This document shows, in pieces, positions 37,835-48,400 of a DNA stretch of 64,000 nucleotides. Under the pieces are notes generated by a model. The model made no database searches. It worked only from the letters and a program-made list of their open reading frames with translations, and was not told the origin of the DNA. Source of the stretch: an uncultured Pelagibacteraceae bacterium (GTDB taxonomy: Bacteria; Pseudomonadota; Alphaproteobacteria; Pelagibacterales; Pelagibacteraceae). How positions within the stretch are numbered: position 1 is the first letter of the stretch; every line of letters starts with the position of its first letter. The translations under genes and the position numbers were made by a program. The DNA lies in the NCBI GenBank assembly GCA_902570425.1, contig CACFYB010000003.1, positions 18,134 through 82,133 on the forward strand, given 5' to 3'.

Positions 37835-40800
37835 ATGACTGAAAAATTATTAGTTCCTGACATTGGTGATTTTGAAAATGTTGAGGTAATTGAATTACTT
37901 GTCAAAGAAGGACAAGAAATAAAAAAAAATGACCCAGTAGTCACTATTGAAAGCGATAAATCAAGCGTTGAAATACCATCGACTTTTTCAGGAAAAGTTG
38001 ACTCTATTGAAATAAAAGTTGGAGATAAAGTTTCAAAAGGCGACTTAATTCTAAATATATCAAATTCTAATGAATCATCGTCCTTATCTAAAGATGTTCC
38101 AAAAAATACTGAAAATTTAATTCAAGAGGCTGAAAATTCATTGAAAAAAAATCAAAAACAATACGCATCAACACAAATAATTACAAAAGAAAAGCCTAAG
38201 ATAATTCAAACTGTAAATGAAGGAGACATTGATCCACTAGAGACAAGTGAATGGCTTGAGTCACTTTCTGATGTTATAAAAAAAGATGGTAATCATAGAG
38301 CACATTATTTGATTAAAGAACTAATTAATAAAGCATATATGGAAGGAGCCAATATTCCATACACGCAAAACACTCCTTATATAAACACGATTCCTGTAAG
38401 TGAAGAGAAAAAATCTAATGGTGATCAGAATATTGAAAGAAGAATAAGATCTTTAATAAGATGGAATGCCGCTGCAATGGTAGTAAGAGCAAATAAAAAA
38501 TTTCCTGAACTTGGTGGTCATATTGGAACTTTTGCATCAGCAGCAACTCTTTATGATGTTGGTATGAATCATTTTTGGAGAGCTAAAAATAACAAATTTG
38601 GAGGTGATTTAGTTTATTTTCAAGGCCATAGTGCTCCAGGCATGTATGCAAGAGCATTTCTTGAAGGTAGATTAAATGAAAAACAATTAGATAGTTTTAG
38701 ACAAGAAGTAAATCCTGGTGGTTTATCGTCTTATCCACATCCATGGTTGATGCCAAATTTTTGGCAATTTCCAACTGTATCAATGGGATTAGGACCGATG
38801 TTAGCAATCTATCAAGCTAGATATATGAAGTATTTAATAAACCGAGGATTAATAAAAGATGAAGGAAGAAAAGTTTGGACGTTTTTGGGTGATGGAGAGA
38901 TGGATGAGCCAGAATCTTTAGGTGCTATTGGATTAGCAGCAAGAGAGAAATTAGATAACTTAATATTTGTAGTTAATTGTAATCTTCAAAGACTAGACGG
39001 ACCAGTACGAGGTAATGGAAAAATAATACAGGAACTAGAGGGAATATTTAGAGGGGCAGGCTGGAATGTTATTAAAGTAATATGGGGTTCTTATTGGGAT
39101 CAATTATTAGCAAACGATAAAACAGGCCATTTAGTGAAAACTATGAACGAGACTGTTGATGGAGAATATCAAGCTATGAAAGCTCGAAACGGCGCGTATG
39201 TTAGAGAAAAATTTTTTGGGAAATATAAAGAAACTCAAGAATTAGTTTCAAGTCTTTCAGATAAAGATATCTGGAGATTAAACAGAGGTGGACATGATCC
39301 ACATAAAGTTTTTGCTGCATACGATAAAGCATCAAAAAATATTGGAAGCCCCACAGTAGTGATAGCAAAAACTATAAAAGGTTACGGTATGGGTAAAAGT
39401 GGAGAAAGTGTTAATACGACACATCAAACTAAAAAATTAGATATAGATGACTTAATGTATTATAGAGATAGATTTGATGTTCCTTTGACAGATCAACAAG
39501 TCAAAAATATTGAGTATTATAAGCCTGATCAAAGTTCCCCGGAGATTAAATACATCAAGGAAAGAAGACTTCAATTAGGTGGATTTATTCCAGAAAGAAC
39601 TACTTTTGCTAAACCAATTAAGGCTCCCCCTAAAAATATTTTTGATAACATGAAAGAGTCCACGGGAAAAAAAGAAATGTCTACTACGATGGCATTAGTA
39701 AGAATGTTAACAAATCTTCTTAGGGACAAAAATGTTGCACCACGTTTGGTGCCCATTATTCCTGATGAAGCAAGAACATTCGGAATGGAAGGTTTTTTTC
39801 AAAAAGTTGGTATCTATGCTCATGAGGGACAAAAATATGAACCTGAGGATTCTGCACAATTGAGTTCATATAGGGAGGAAAAAAGCGGACAAGTTTTGGA
39901 GGAAGGAATTACGGAAGCTGGAGCGATGTCATCTTGGATTGCTGCTGGAACTTCTTACACAAATCATGACATTGAGATGATACCTATCTATCTTTTTTAC
40001 TCAATGTTTGGATTTCAAAGAATAGGAGATTTTGCATGGGCTGGTGCAGATAGTCAGTCTAGAGGTTTTTTGATCGGTGCTACTGCTGGAAGAACCACTT
40101 TAGCAGGCGAAGGTTTACAACATCAAGATGGACATAGTCATCTCATGGCATCAACAATTCCCAACTGCGTGTCATATGATCCTACTTTTCACTATGAATT
40201 AGCAGTAATTTTTAGGGATGGATTAAAAAGAATGCATGAAAAAAAGGAAAATATTTTCTACTACATTACAACCATGAATGAAAACTATTCTCATCCTGCG
40301 ATGCCAAAAGATAAATCTTGTGAGGAAGGAATTTTAAAAGGAATGTATAAGATTAAAGAATTTAACAAGTATAAAAAAACTAAAATTCAATTTTTAGGAT
40401 CTGGCACTATTTTAAGAGAGATGATAGCAGGTGCAGAAATACTTCAAAAAGAATATCAAATAGATAGTGAAATTTGGAGCGTAACAAGCTTTAATCAGTT
40501 AAGAAAAGATGGTTTAGAAGTAGAAAGATATAATCTTTTAAATTCTGACAAGGAACCAAAAAAATCTTATGTTGAAAAATGTCTTGGTAAAACGGAAGGC
40601 CCAATTTTAGCTGCTTCCGATTATATGAGAATGAATTCAGATCAAATTAGACCTTACATAAATAAAAGTTTTTATTCATTAGGAACAGATGGATTTGGAC
40701 GAAGTGATACAAGAAAAAATTTAAGAAATTTTTTTGAAGTTGACAAAGAACATATTGTTACTTACGGATTGAGCGTACTAGCAAAAGAACAACTTGTTGC

Positions 40801-40873
40801 CTCTAAGTATGCAAAAGAGGCAATCAAAAAATATAAAATTGATGTCAATAAACCAATGCCAACAAAATTATAA
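37835..40873 (+). CDS. aceE: Pyruvate dehydrogenase E1 (homodimeric AceE type) with fused N-terminal lipoyl domain
   Basis: N-terminal lipoyl domain (VPDIGDF...ESDKSSVEIPSTFSGKVDSIEIKVGDKVSKGDLIL) followed by AceE (HFWRAKNNKFGGDLVYFQGHSAPGMYARAFLEGRL, TFLGDGEMDEPES). Confidence 0.95.
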   Translation: MTEKLLVPDIGDFENVEVIELLVKEGQEIKKNDPVVTIESDKSSVEIPSTFSGKVDSIEIKVGDKVSKGDLILNISNSNESSSLSKDVPKNTENLIQEAENSLKKNQKQYASTQIITKEKPKIIQTVNEGDIDPLETSEWLESLSDVIKKDGNHRAHYLIKELINKAYMEGANIPYTQNTPYINTIPVSEEKKSNGDQNIERRIRSLIRWNAAAMVVRANKKFPELGGHIGTFASAATLYDVGMNHFWRAKNNKFGGDLVYFQGHSAPGMYARAFLEGRLNEKQLDSFRQEVNPGGLSSYPHPWLMPNFWQFPTVSMGLGPMLAIYQARYMKYLINRGLIKDEGRKVWTFLGDGEMDEPESLGAIGLAAREKLDNLIFVVNCNLQRLDGPVRGNGKIIQELEGIFRGAGWNVIKVIWGSYWDQLLANDKTGHLVKTMNETVDGEYQAMKARNGAYVREKFFGKYKETQELVSSLSDKDIWRLNRGGHDPHKVFAAYDKASKNIGSPTVVIAKTIKGYGMGKSGESVNTTHQTKKLDIDDLMYYRDRFDVPLTDQQVKNIEYYKPDQSSPEIKYIKERRLQLGGFIPERTTFAKPIKAPPKNIFDNMKESTGKKEMSTTMALVRMLTNLLRDKNVAPRLVPIIPDEARTFGMEGFFQKVGIYAHEGQKYEPEDSAQLSSYREEKSGQVLEEGITEAGAMSSWIAAGTSYTNHDIEMIPIYLFYSMFGFQRIGDFAWAGADSQSRGFLIGATAGRTTLAGEGLQHQDGHSHLMASTIPNCVSYDPTFHYELAVIFRDGLKRMHEKKENIFYYITTMNENYSHPAMPKDKSCEEGILKGMYKIKEFNKYKKTKIQFLGSGTILREMIAGAEILQKEYQIDSEIWSVTSFNQLRKDGLEVERYNLLNSDKEPKKSYVEKCLGKTEGPILAASDYMRMNSDQIRPYINKSFYSLGTDGFGRSDTRKNLRNFFEVDKEHIVTYGLSVLAKEQLVASKYAKEAIKKYKIDVNKPMPTKL

Positions 40874-42132
40874 TGTCTGAAATAGAGATAAAAGTTCCCA
40901 ATATTGGAGAATTCAAAGATGTTGAGGTAATAGAAGTTTTAGTTTCTGTAGGTCAATCAATAAAAAAAAACGATGCTTTAATAACAATTGAGAGTGATAA
41001 ATCTAGTGTAGAAATTCCATCAAATTTTGATGGCAAAATAAAATCTTTAAAAATAAAGGTAGGAGATAAAGTTTCAGAGGGAGACTTAATATTAATTTTA
41101 GACAGCGTTAATGAAGCAAAGATAAAGGCACAAAAAAAGCCAGCAATTGAAAAAGAGATTAAAAAAAGCCAGGAAAAAAAACCAGAAATTCAAAAGATTT
41201 CAACTAATCAAAATAAAGTTTTTGATATATCGTCAGCAAGTCCAAAAGTACGAAAATTTGCGAGAGAACTTGGAGTAGATATTAAACAAGTTACAGGCAG
41301 TGAACGAAAAGGTAGAGTTGTTGAAAGTGATGTAAAGTTATTTGTAGCCTCTAAATCCAATAATTTAGTTAATAATGAATATAAAAATAACGAAAAGATA
41401 ATACAAGAATACTCTCACTCGGAGTTTGGAGAGATAGAAATAAAAAAGATACCAAGAGTAAAAAAATTATCTTCAAAATATTTAATGAATTCTTGGAGAA
41501 ACATTCCTCATGTAACAAATCATGATGAAGCAGATATAACTGAACTAGAGGAGTTCAGAACATCTTTAACTGATATATATACAGGAGAAAGAAAAAAGAT
41601 CACTCCTTTAGCTTTCATTGTAAAAGCTTTAACTGCATCACTAAAAAAATTTCAAAATTTCAATAGTTCTATTGATGATATTGATAATGGAAAAATGACT
41701 TTAAAAAAATATTATCATATTGGTATAGCTGTGGATACCCCGCATGGTTTAATGGTTCCAAAACTTAGAAATGCAGATAATAAAAATATTAATTTAATAA
41801 GTTCTGAACTCAAAAAAATCAGTGATCAGTGTAGAAATCTTAAAATTGATAAAAAAGAATTGTTTGGAGGATCTATGACAATAACAAGTTTAGGTGGAAT
41901 TGGAGGGTCGTTTTTTACACCAATTATAAATTATCCTGAAGTTGCGATTTTAGGTGTTGGAAAATCTCAAAAAAAACAAGTTTTTTTGGATGGTAAATTT
42001 ATAACAAGAACGATGTTGCCTTTGTCATTATCTTATGACCATAGAATTATTGATGGAGCAGAGGCAGCTCGTTTTAACAATGACTTAAAAGAAAACTTAG
42101 GTAAAAATTTTGCTTATAAACTAGCAGTCTAA
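40873..42132 (+). CDS. aceF: Dihydrolipoamide acetyltransferase (pyruvate dehydrogenase E2)
   Basis: N-terminal lipoyl domain, SASPKVRKFARELGVDIKQVTGSERKGRVVESDV E3-binding domain, SLSYDHRIIDGAEAARF catalytic motif. Confidence 0.95.
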   Translation: MSEIEIKVPNIGEFKDVEVIEVLVSVGQSIKKNDALITIESDKSSVEIPSNFDGKIKSLKIKVGDKVSEGDLILILDSVNEAKIKAQKKPAIEKEIKKSQEKKPEIQKISTNQNKVFDISSASPKVRKFARELGVDIKQVTGSERKGRVVESDVKLFVASKSNNLVNNEYKNNEKIIQEYSHSEFGEIEIKKIPRVKKLSSKYLMNSWRNIPHVTNHDEADITELEEFRTSLTDIYTGERKKITPLAFIVKALTASLKKFQNFNSSIDDIDNGKMTLKKYYHIGIAVDTPHGLMVPKLRNADNKNINLISSELKKISDQCRNLKIDKKELFGGSMTITSLGGIGGSFFTPIINYPEVAILGVGKSQKKQVFLDGKFITRTMLPLSLSYDHRIIDGAEAARFNNDLKENLGKNFAYKLAV

Positions 42133-42137
42133 GAAGT

Positions 42138-43028
42138 ATGTCAAAAACTGTCTCATTATTTAGCGCATTATTGTGCACATTCATTTGGGGAACTACTTTT
42201 ATCGCACAAGATACAGGTATGGATAATATAGGCCCATTCACATTTAATGCTGTTAGATTTTTTGTAGGTTTTTTAGCAATTATTCCTCTTGCTTTTTTAT
42301 TTGAAGTAAAAAAATTTAAATCAGAGTTTGAGTTAGATTTTAAAACGTTTCTTATTCTCTCTTTTTTAATAGGTTTGTCTCTTTTTCTGGGCTCTGCTTT
42401 ACAACAGGTTGCTCTTCTTTATACAGACGTTGCGAATGCAGCATTTTTTACGATTTTCTATGTTCCAATGGTACCAATTATAATTTACTTATTTAAAAAA
42501 AAATCAATACATTGGAGTGTATGGCCTTCAGTTATTCTTTGTCTTATTGGTGGCTATCTCCTCACAAACTTTTATAATGCCACAGTAAGGCTAGGAGATA
42601 CTCTTGTTATATTAGGAGCTTTGTTTTGGAGCACACATATCATTTTTACTGGGATAATAGTAACTAAATATAATTTGCCTTTAACTTTAGGTGCTATCCA
42701 AACTTTATTGGTAGCTGTATTTTCTTTTGTGATTGGTTTGATTTATGAAGAATTTATAATCGAAAATATTTTTAGTGAAATAGATTCAATTTTGTACGCA
42801 GGAGTCCTTTCAGGTGGTTTCGCTTTTGTATTACAAATTTATGCTCAAAAAAATATAACACCTGCTCCAGCAGCAATAATTTTTTCATTGGAAGGTGTTT
42901 TTGCAACAATTGCTGCTTGGTTTTTATTAAATCAAATATTGGGTATCAATAATTTATTAGGATGTTTTTTTATATTATGCGGCGTTTTATTATCTCAATT
43001 ATTACCTCTTGTAAAAAGATCATTTTAA
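42138..43028 (+). CDS. EamA/DMT-family transporter
   Basis: About 10 TM segments; FIWGTTFIAQDTGMDNIGPFTFNAVRFFVGFL; PAPAAIIFSLEGVFATIAAWFLL. Confidence 0.88.
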   Translation: MSKTVSLFSALLCTFIWGTTFIAQDTGMDNIGPFTFNAVRFFVGFLAIIPLAFLFEVKKFKSEFELDFKTFLILSFLIGLSLFLGSALQQVALLYTDVANAAFFTIFYVPMVPIIIYLFKKKSIHWSVWPSVILCLIGGYLLTNFYNATVRLGDTLVILGALFWSTHIIFTGIIVTKYNLPLTLGAIQTLLVAVFSFVIGLIYEEFIIENIFSEIDSILYAGVLSGGFAFVLQIYAQKNITPAPAAIIFSLEGVFATIAAWFLLNQILGINNLLGCFFILCGVLLSQLLPLVKRSF

Positions 43029-43792
43029 AAATAAATTACCGATAGCAAAATTAAAGCAATTATGAGTCTATAAATTATAAAAATATTTAAAGAAAATTTA
43101 TTGAGGTATCTTAAAAAAAATTTTATTGTTACATAAGAAAATAAAAAAGAGATAATTACGGCAAAAATTATCAATATATTCATTTCTAAAGGCTCATTCT
43201 GAATATCTTTTAATCCAAGAAAGCTGGCTCCTGCTAAAGCAGGTATAGAAAGTAAAAATGAAATTTTACCCGAGTCTACCCTATTAAACTTTAAAAATCT
43301 TGCAGCAGTCATAGTAATACCCGCTCTGCTCACACCAGGTATTAATGCAAGTATTTGAAATAAACCAATAAATATAATAGATCTTGTGTTTAGGTTTGAA
43401 GAAATGTTTTGATCTATTTCCCTCTGATCAGCAAAGTATAAAATAATTCCAAAAAATAATGTTGTCCATGCTATTAACTTTATATTTCTTAAAAGATGAA
43501 TTAATTCAGTCGTATGAAGCAAGTATCCAAAAACAATAAGTGGCAAAGAACCAATTACGATTAGTTTTAATAGTTTTCGATTATATTTAAGGTCAAATAA
43601 ATCTTTTCTAAAAAAAAATATTATGGCCAGTAAAGAACCTAAATGTAAACTTATGTCAATTAATAGTGAACTCGCTTTTAGCTCATATAAGCTAGAAACT
43701 ATAATTAAATGTGCGGATGAGCTTATCGGCAAAAATTCTGAAATTCCTTGAATCGCAGCTAAAATGAAAATTTCTATAAAATCTTGGAGCAT
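43025..43792 (-). CDS. uppP: Undecaprenyl-diphosphatase
   Basis: AAIQGISEFLPISSSAHL and LALIPGVSRAGITMTAARFL signatures. Confidence 0.95.
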   Translation of the reverse strand: MLQDFIEIFILAAIQGISEFLPISSSAHLIIVSSLYELKASSLLIDISLHLGSLLAIIFFFRKDLFDLKYNRKLLKLIVIGSLPLIVFGYLLHTTELIHLLRNIKLIAWTTLFFGIILYFADQREIDQNISSNLNTRSIIFIGLFQILALIPGVSRAGITMTAARFLKFNRVDSGKISFLLSIPALAGASFLGLKDIQNEPLEMNILIIFAVIISFLFSYVTIKFFLRYLNKFSLNIFIIYRLIIALILLSVIYF

Positions 43793-43898
43793 ATAAGTGT
43801 CGTAACTTAAAAAATATCCTTTTAAAACAATTCGATTTAATCATATTAGGTATGCAAAAATTAAAAATTCATTATTTTAAGCATATTTTAAATAAATA

Positions 43899-43939
43899 TA
43901 GGTCATATATGTTGACCTAAATATTTCTTTTACTATAAA
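43899..43939 (+). promoter_or_regulatory. gltDB promoter with inverted-repeat operator
   Basis: TAGGTCA-N7-TGACCTA (43899-43919) overlapping -35 TTGACC (43912-43917); 16-nt spacer; -10 TATAAA (43934-43939). Confidence 0.6.
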
Positions 43940-43976
43940 AAACAATGTATATTTTGCCTTGATTCTTAAAACTAAT

Positions 43977-45416
43977 ATGACTGATAAAATGTTAAAATTT
44001 GTAAAAATAGGTCAACAGTCTCCACCTAAAAGAGAAGTGAAAAATCGGAAGGAAGACTTTAATGAAATTTATGACGATTTTATTAAACAAAAAGCTGAAG
44101 AACAGTCAAGTAGGTGTTCTCAATGTGGAGTTCCATTTTGCCAAGTTCACTGCCCTCTTAGTAACAATATCCCAGATTGGTTAAAATTAACCGCAGAGGG
44201 AAGGTTAAAAGAAGCTTACGAATTATCTCAAAGCACTAATAATATGCCCGAGGTCTGTGGAAGAATATGCCCACAAGATCGTCTTTGCGAAGGGAATTGT
44301 GTAATTGAACAATCAGGACATGGAACAGTAACTATTGGATCGATGGAAAAATATATAACAGATAATGCTTGGGATAAAGGTTGGGTTAAACCAATTAAGG
44401 TTAAATATGAGAAGGATCAAAGTGTTGGTATTATTGGTGCAGGACCAGCGGGATTAGCGGCAGCTGAACAATTAAGAAAGAGTGGATATAAAATCACTAT
44501 TTATGATCGTTATGATCGTGCAGGAGGTTTATTAATTTATGGTATTCCTAATTTTAAATTAGAAAAACATGTAGTCCAAAGACGAACCGAACTTCTTAAA
44601 GAGGGTGGTATTGAATTTGTACAAAACTTCGAAGTCGGTAAGGATGCTAACTTAGAGCAATTAAGAAAAAAGCATGATGCGATTTTAATCGCTACTGGGG
44701 TATACAAACCTAGGGAAATTAACTTACCAGGAAATGATTTGGAAAATATTTTTCCAGCTATGGAATTTCTAACAGCTTCAAATAAAAAAGGTTTAGGTGA
44801 TAAAGTTGAATTATTTGATAAAGGCATTTTAAATGCTGAGGGTAAGGATGTTGTTGTTATTGGAGGTGGAGATACCGCAATGGATTGTGTTAGAACTTCG
44901 GTAAGACAAAAAGCTAAATCAGTCAAATGCCTTTATAGAAGAGACAAAGAAAATATGCCAGGCTCAGCAAGAGAAGTTGCAAATGCTGAAGAGGAAGGTG
45001 TTGAGTTTGTTTGGTTATCAAGTCCAAAAGAATTTAAAGGTACAAATAAAATAGAAAAATTAATTGTTGACCAAATTCAATTAGGTGAACCAGATGACTC
45101 AGGTAGACGAAGACCTAAAGTAAAAGAAGGTTCAGAATTTGAAATTAAAGTAGATATGGTTATTAAAGCTTTAGGATTTGATCCTGAAGATTTACCATAT
45201 TTGTTTGATTCAAAAGAATTACAAATAACAAGATGGGGAACTTTAAAAACAAAATTTGATACTATGGAAACTAACTTAAAAGGTGTATTTGCAGCAGGAG
45301 ACATAATAAGGGGCGCTTCACTTGTTGTCTGGGCAATAAAGGATGGTAGAGATGCTGCGAAGGCCATAAAGAATTACTTAGAGAATAGTGAGCTAAAAAA
45401 AATAAAAGTAGCTTAA
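43977..45416 (+). CDS. gltD: Glutamate synthase small subunit
   Basis: RCSQCGVPFCQVHCPLSNNIPDWL, GIIGAGPAGLAAAEQLRKSGY, VVIGGGDTAMDCVRTS; ATG at 43977 preferred over the TTG at 43959. Confidence 0.95.
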   Translation: MTDKMLKFVKIGQQSPPKREVKNRKEDFNEIYDDFIKQKAEEQSSRCSQCGVPFCQVHCPLSNNIPDWLKLTAEGRLKEAYELSQSTNNMPEVCGRICPQDRLCEGNCVIEQSGHGTVTIGSMEKYITDNAWDKGWVKPIKVKYEKDQSVGIIGAGPAGLAAAEQLRKSGYKITIYDRYDRAGGLLIYGIPNFKLEKHVVQRRTELLKEGGIEFVQNFEVGKDANLEQLRKKHDAILIATGVYKPREINLPGNDLENIFPAMEFLTASNKKGLGDKVELFDKGILNAEGKDVVVIGGGDTAMDCVRTSVRQKAKSVKCLYRRDKENMPGSAREVANAEEEGVEFVWLSSPKEFKGTNKIEKLIVDQIQLGEPDDSGRRRPKVKEGSEFEIKVDMVIKALGFDPEDLPYLFDSKELQITRWGTLKTKFDTMETNLKGVFAAGDIIRGASLVVWAIKDGRDAAKAIKNYLENSELKKIKVA

Positions 45417-48400
45417 TGGAAATATATAAAAAAAATTTAAAACTTCTTAATGAAAATCATGTGTATTCAAAAAACATGGAACACGATTCCTGTGGAGTTG
45501 GTGTAATTGTTTCAACTGAAGGAAAAAAATCAAGAAAAATTGTTGAATACGGTATCGAGGCTTTAAAAGCAGTTTGGCATCGAGGAGCTGTTGATGCTGA
45601 CGGAAAAACAGGTGATGGTGCAGGCATACATGTTGAAATTCCAAAAGACTTTTTTATAGAAAAAATTGAAGTAACAGGACATGACTATGATAATTCAGAA
45701 ATCTGTGTTGGTATGATTTTTCTACCCAGAAATGATTACTCTGCTCAAGAGAGTTGTAAAACTATTGTAGAGAGCGAGTTAACGAAAAATAATTTTAGCA
45801 TTTATGGATGGAGACAGGTACCTGTAAATCCAAAAATATTAGGTGAAAAAGCATTCCAAACTATGCCAGAAATTATTCAGGTATTATTTAAGCCTAATGA
45901 GTCAAATTTAATCGATAAAAACTTAGAAAGAAAAATTTATGAAATAAGAAAAAAAATTGAAAATAAAGCAGTTGAGATATCATTGAATAATTTTTATATT
46001 TGCTCAATTAGCTCAAAATCGATTATTTACAAAGGACTATATTTAGCTGAGGCGATTTCCGACTTTTATTTAGATTTGAGGGATAAAAGATTTATTTCAC
46101 GATATGCTATATTCCATCAAAGATTTTCAACAAATACTGCACCTAGCTGGAGCTTAGCTCAGCCATTCAGAGCAATTGCTCATAATGGAGAAATTAATAC
46201 TTACAAGGGAAACAAAAATTGGATGCGAGTTCATGAACAAGAAATGAGTAGTCCACTTTTTGATGATATAGAAAATTTAAAACCTGTGATCCAAAAAGGT
46301 GTTTCTGACTCTGCAGCATTAGATAATGTATTTGAGTTACTAAATAAATCAGGCCAGCCAGCACCTTTAGCTAAATTAATGTTAGTCCCAGATGCTTGGT
46401 CAAAAAAAAATAAAACTCTTCCTAAAAATCATCAACAACTATTTAATTTTTTAAACAGCACAATGGAACCCTGGGATGGACCTGCAGCTATTGCTGCTAC
46501 AGACAACGAATGGGTTATTGCTGCTAATGATAGAAATGGACTAAGACCTCTTAGATACGCAATCACTAAAGATAAGATGCTTTTTGCAGGATCAGAAACA
46601 GGAATGATAGAATTAAATGAAAAAAAAATTTTATCTAAAGGAAGACTAGGTCCAGGGGAAATTATTGGAGTTAGAATTGAAAAAGGTAAAATATTTTCAA
46701 ATAACCAAATAAAAGATTATTTAGCTAAGGAGTTTAAGCATTTCAATTCTCAAATTATTGACTTAGATGAGAAATTACCTATTTCCAATGAGCAAAATAA
46801 CTTTGAAGGGGAAAATTTAAGAAGAAGACAATATGCTTTTGGAATAAGTTTAGAGGACTTAGAGCTAATTTTACACCCAATGGCAGAGGATGCAAAAGAA
46901 GCAACTGGCTCAATGGGAGATGATACACCTTTAGCTGTTTTATCTGATAGATATAGACCTTTATATCATTTTTTCAGGCAAAATTTTAGCCAAGTTACCA
47001 ATCCTCCTATAGATTCATTAAGAGAGAATAAAGTTATGAGTTTAAAAACAAGATTTGGAAATTTAGGAAATATTTTAGATTTTGATACTTTAACAAAAGA
47101 AAATATTTATGTACTAAATAGTCCAATTTTATCTAACTCACAATTTAATAAATTTATAAATTTTTTTGGTAAAAATTCCATAAATATAGATTGCACATTT
47201 GTACAAGGTGAGAATTTAGATAATGCTATTAAAAGAATTCAAAAAGAAGCTGAAATTGCTGTCAGACAAGGTGTTACGCAGCTTATTTTAAGTGATAAAG
47301 ATCTTTCTTCCCAAAAACTACCCATGCCAATGTTATTATGCGTGGGTGCCATAAATACTTTTTTAATAAAAAAAAAATTAAGAGGATATGTCTCTATAAA
47401 TGTTCAATCAGGAGAAGCTTTAGATACACATTCTTTTGCAACAATAATAGGTGTTGGTGCTACCACAGTTAATCCATATTTAGCTTTTGATAGTTTGTAT
47501 CAAAGACATTCAAAAAAACTTTTTGGTCAGTTCAGTTTTGATGAATGTGTTCAAAGGTATATTAAATCTGTAAATGCAGGACTTTTGAAGATAATGTCAA
47601 AAATGGGAATTTCAGTTTTAAGTTCATACAGAGGTGGATGTAATTTTGAAACTGTTGGCCTTAGTAGAACTATTGTTGACGATTATTTCCCAGGAGTGAC
47701 ATCAAAAATATCAGGAATTGGTTTGACTGGGATTGAAAAGAAAATAAGAGCAATTCATAAAGAGGCATTTGAAAGCACAGAAACTGTATTACCAATTGGT
47801 GGTATTTATAGATATAGAAAAAATGGAGAAACTCATCAATACCAAGGAAAGCTTATACACTTATTACAGAGTGCAGTGGCATCAAAATCTTATGATGCTT
47901 ATAAGAAATATGCAGAGGGTATTTATAATTTGCCACCAATAAATCTTAGAGATTTAGTAGATTTTAGGAAAAAGAAATTAGGACCATCAATAAAATTATC
48001 AGAAGTAGAACCAATAGAAAAAATTCTAAAAAGATTTGGAAGCGGAAGTATGTCTCATGGAGCATTATCTAAAGAAGCACATGAAACACTAGCTATAGGA
48101 ATGAATAGGATTAAAGGAGCATCTTGTAGTGGCGAGGGTGGTGAAGACGAAAAAAGATTTAAAGTTATGGATGATGGAGATAGTGCTAATTCAAGGGTAA
48201 AACAGATAGCCTCAGCAAGGTTTGGAGTAACAATAAATTATTTAAATAATTGTAATGAAATTGAGATAAAGATTGCTCAAGGAGCTAAGCCTGGTGAAGG
48301 TGGTCAATTACCTGGATTTAAGGTAACAAATGAAATAGCTAGATTGAGACATTCAACTCCAGGAGTTACTTTAATTTCTCCCCCACCGCATCATGATATA

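Noticed and set aside
44537-45367. Minus-strand ORFs inside gltD
   Set aside because: Antisense to conserved gltD coding sequence.
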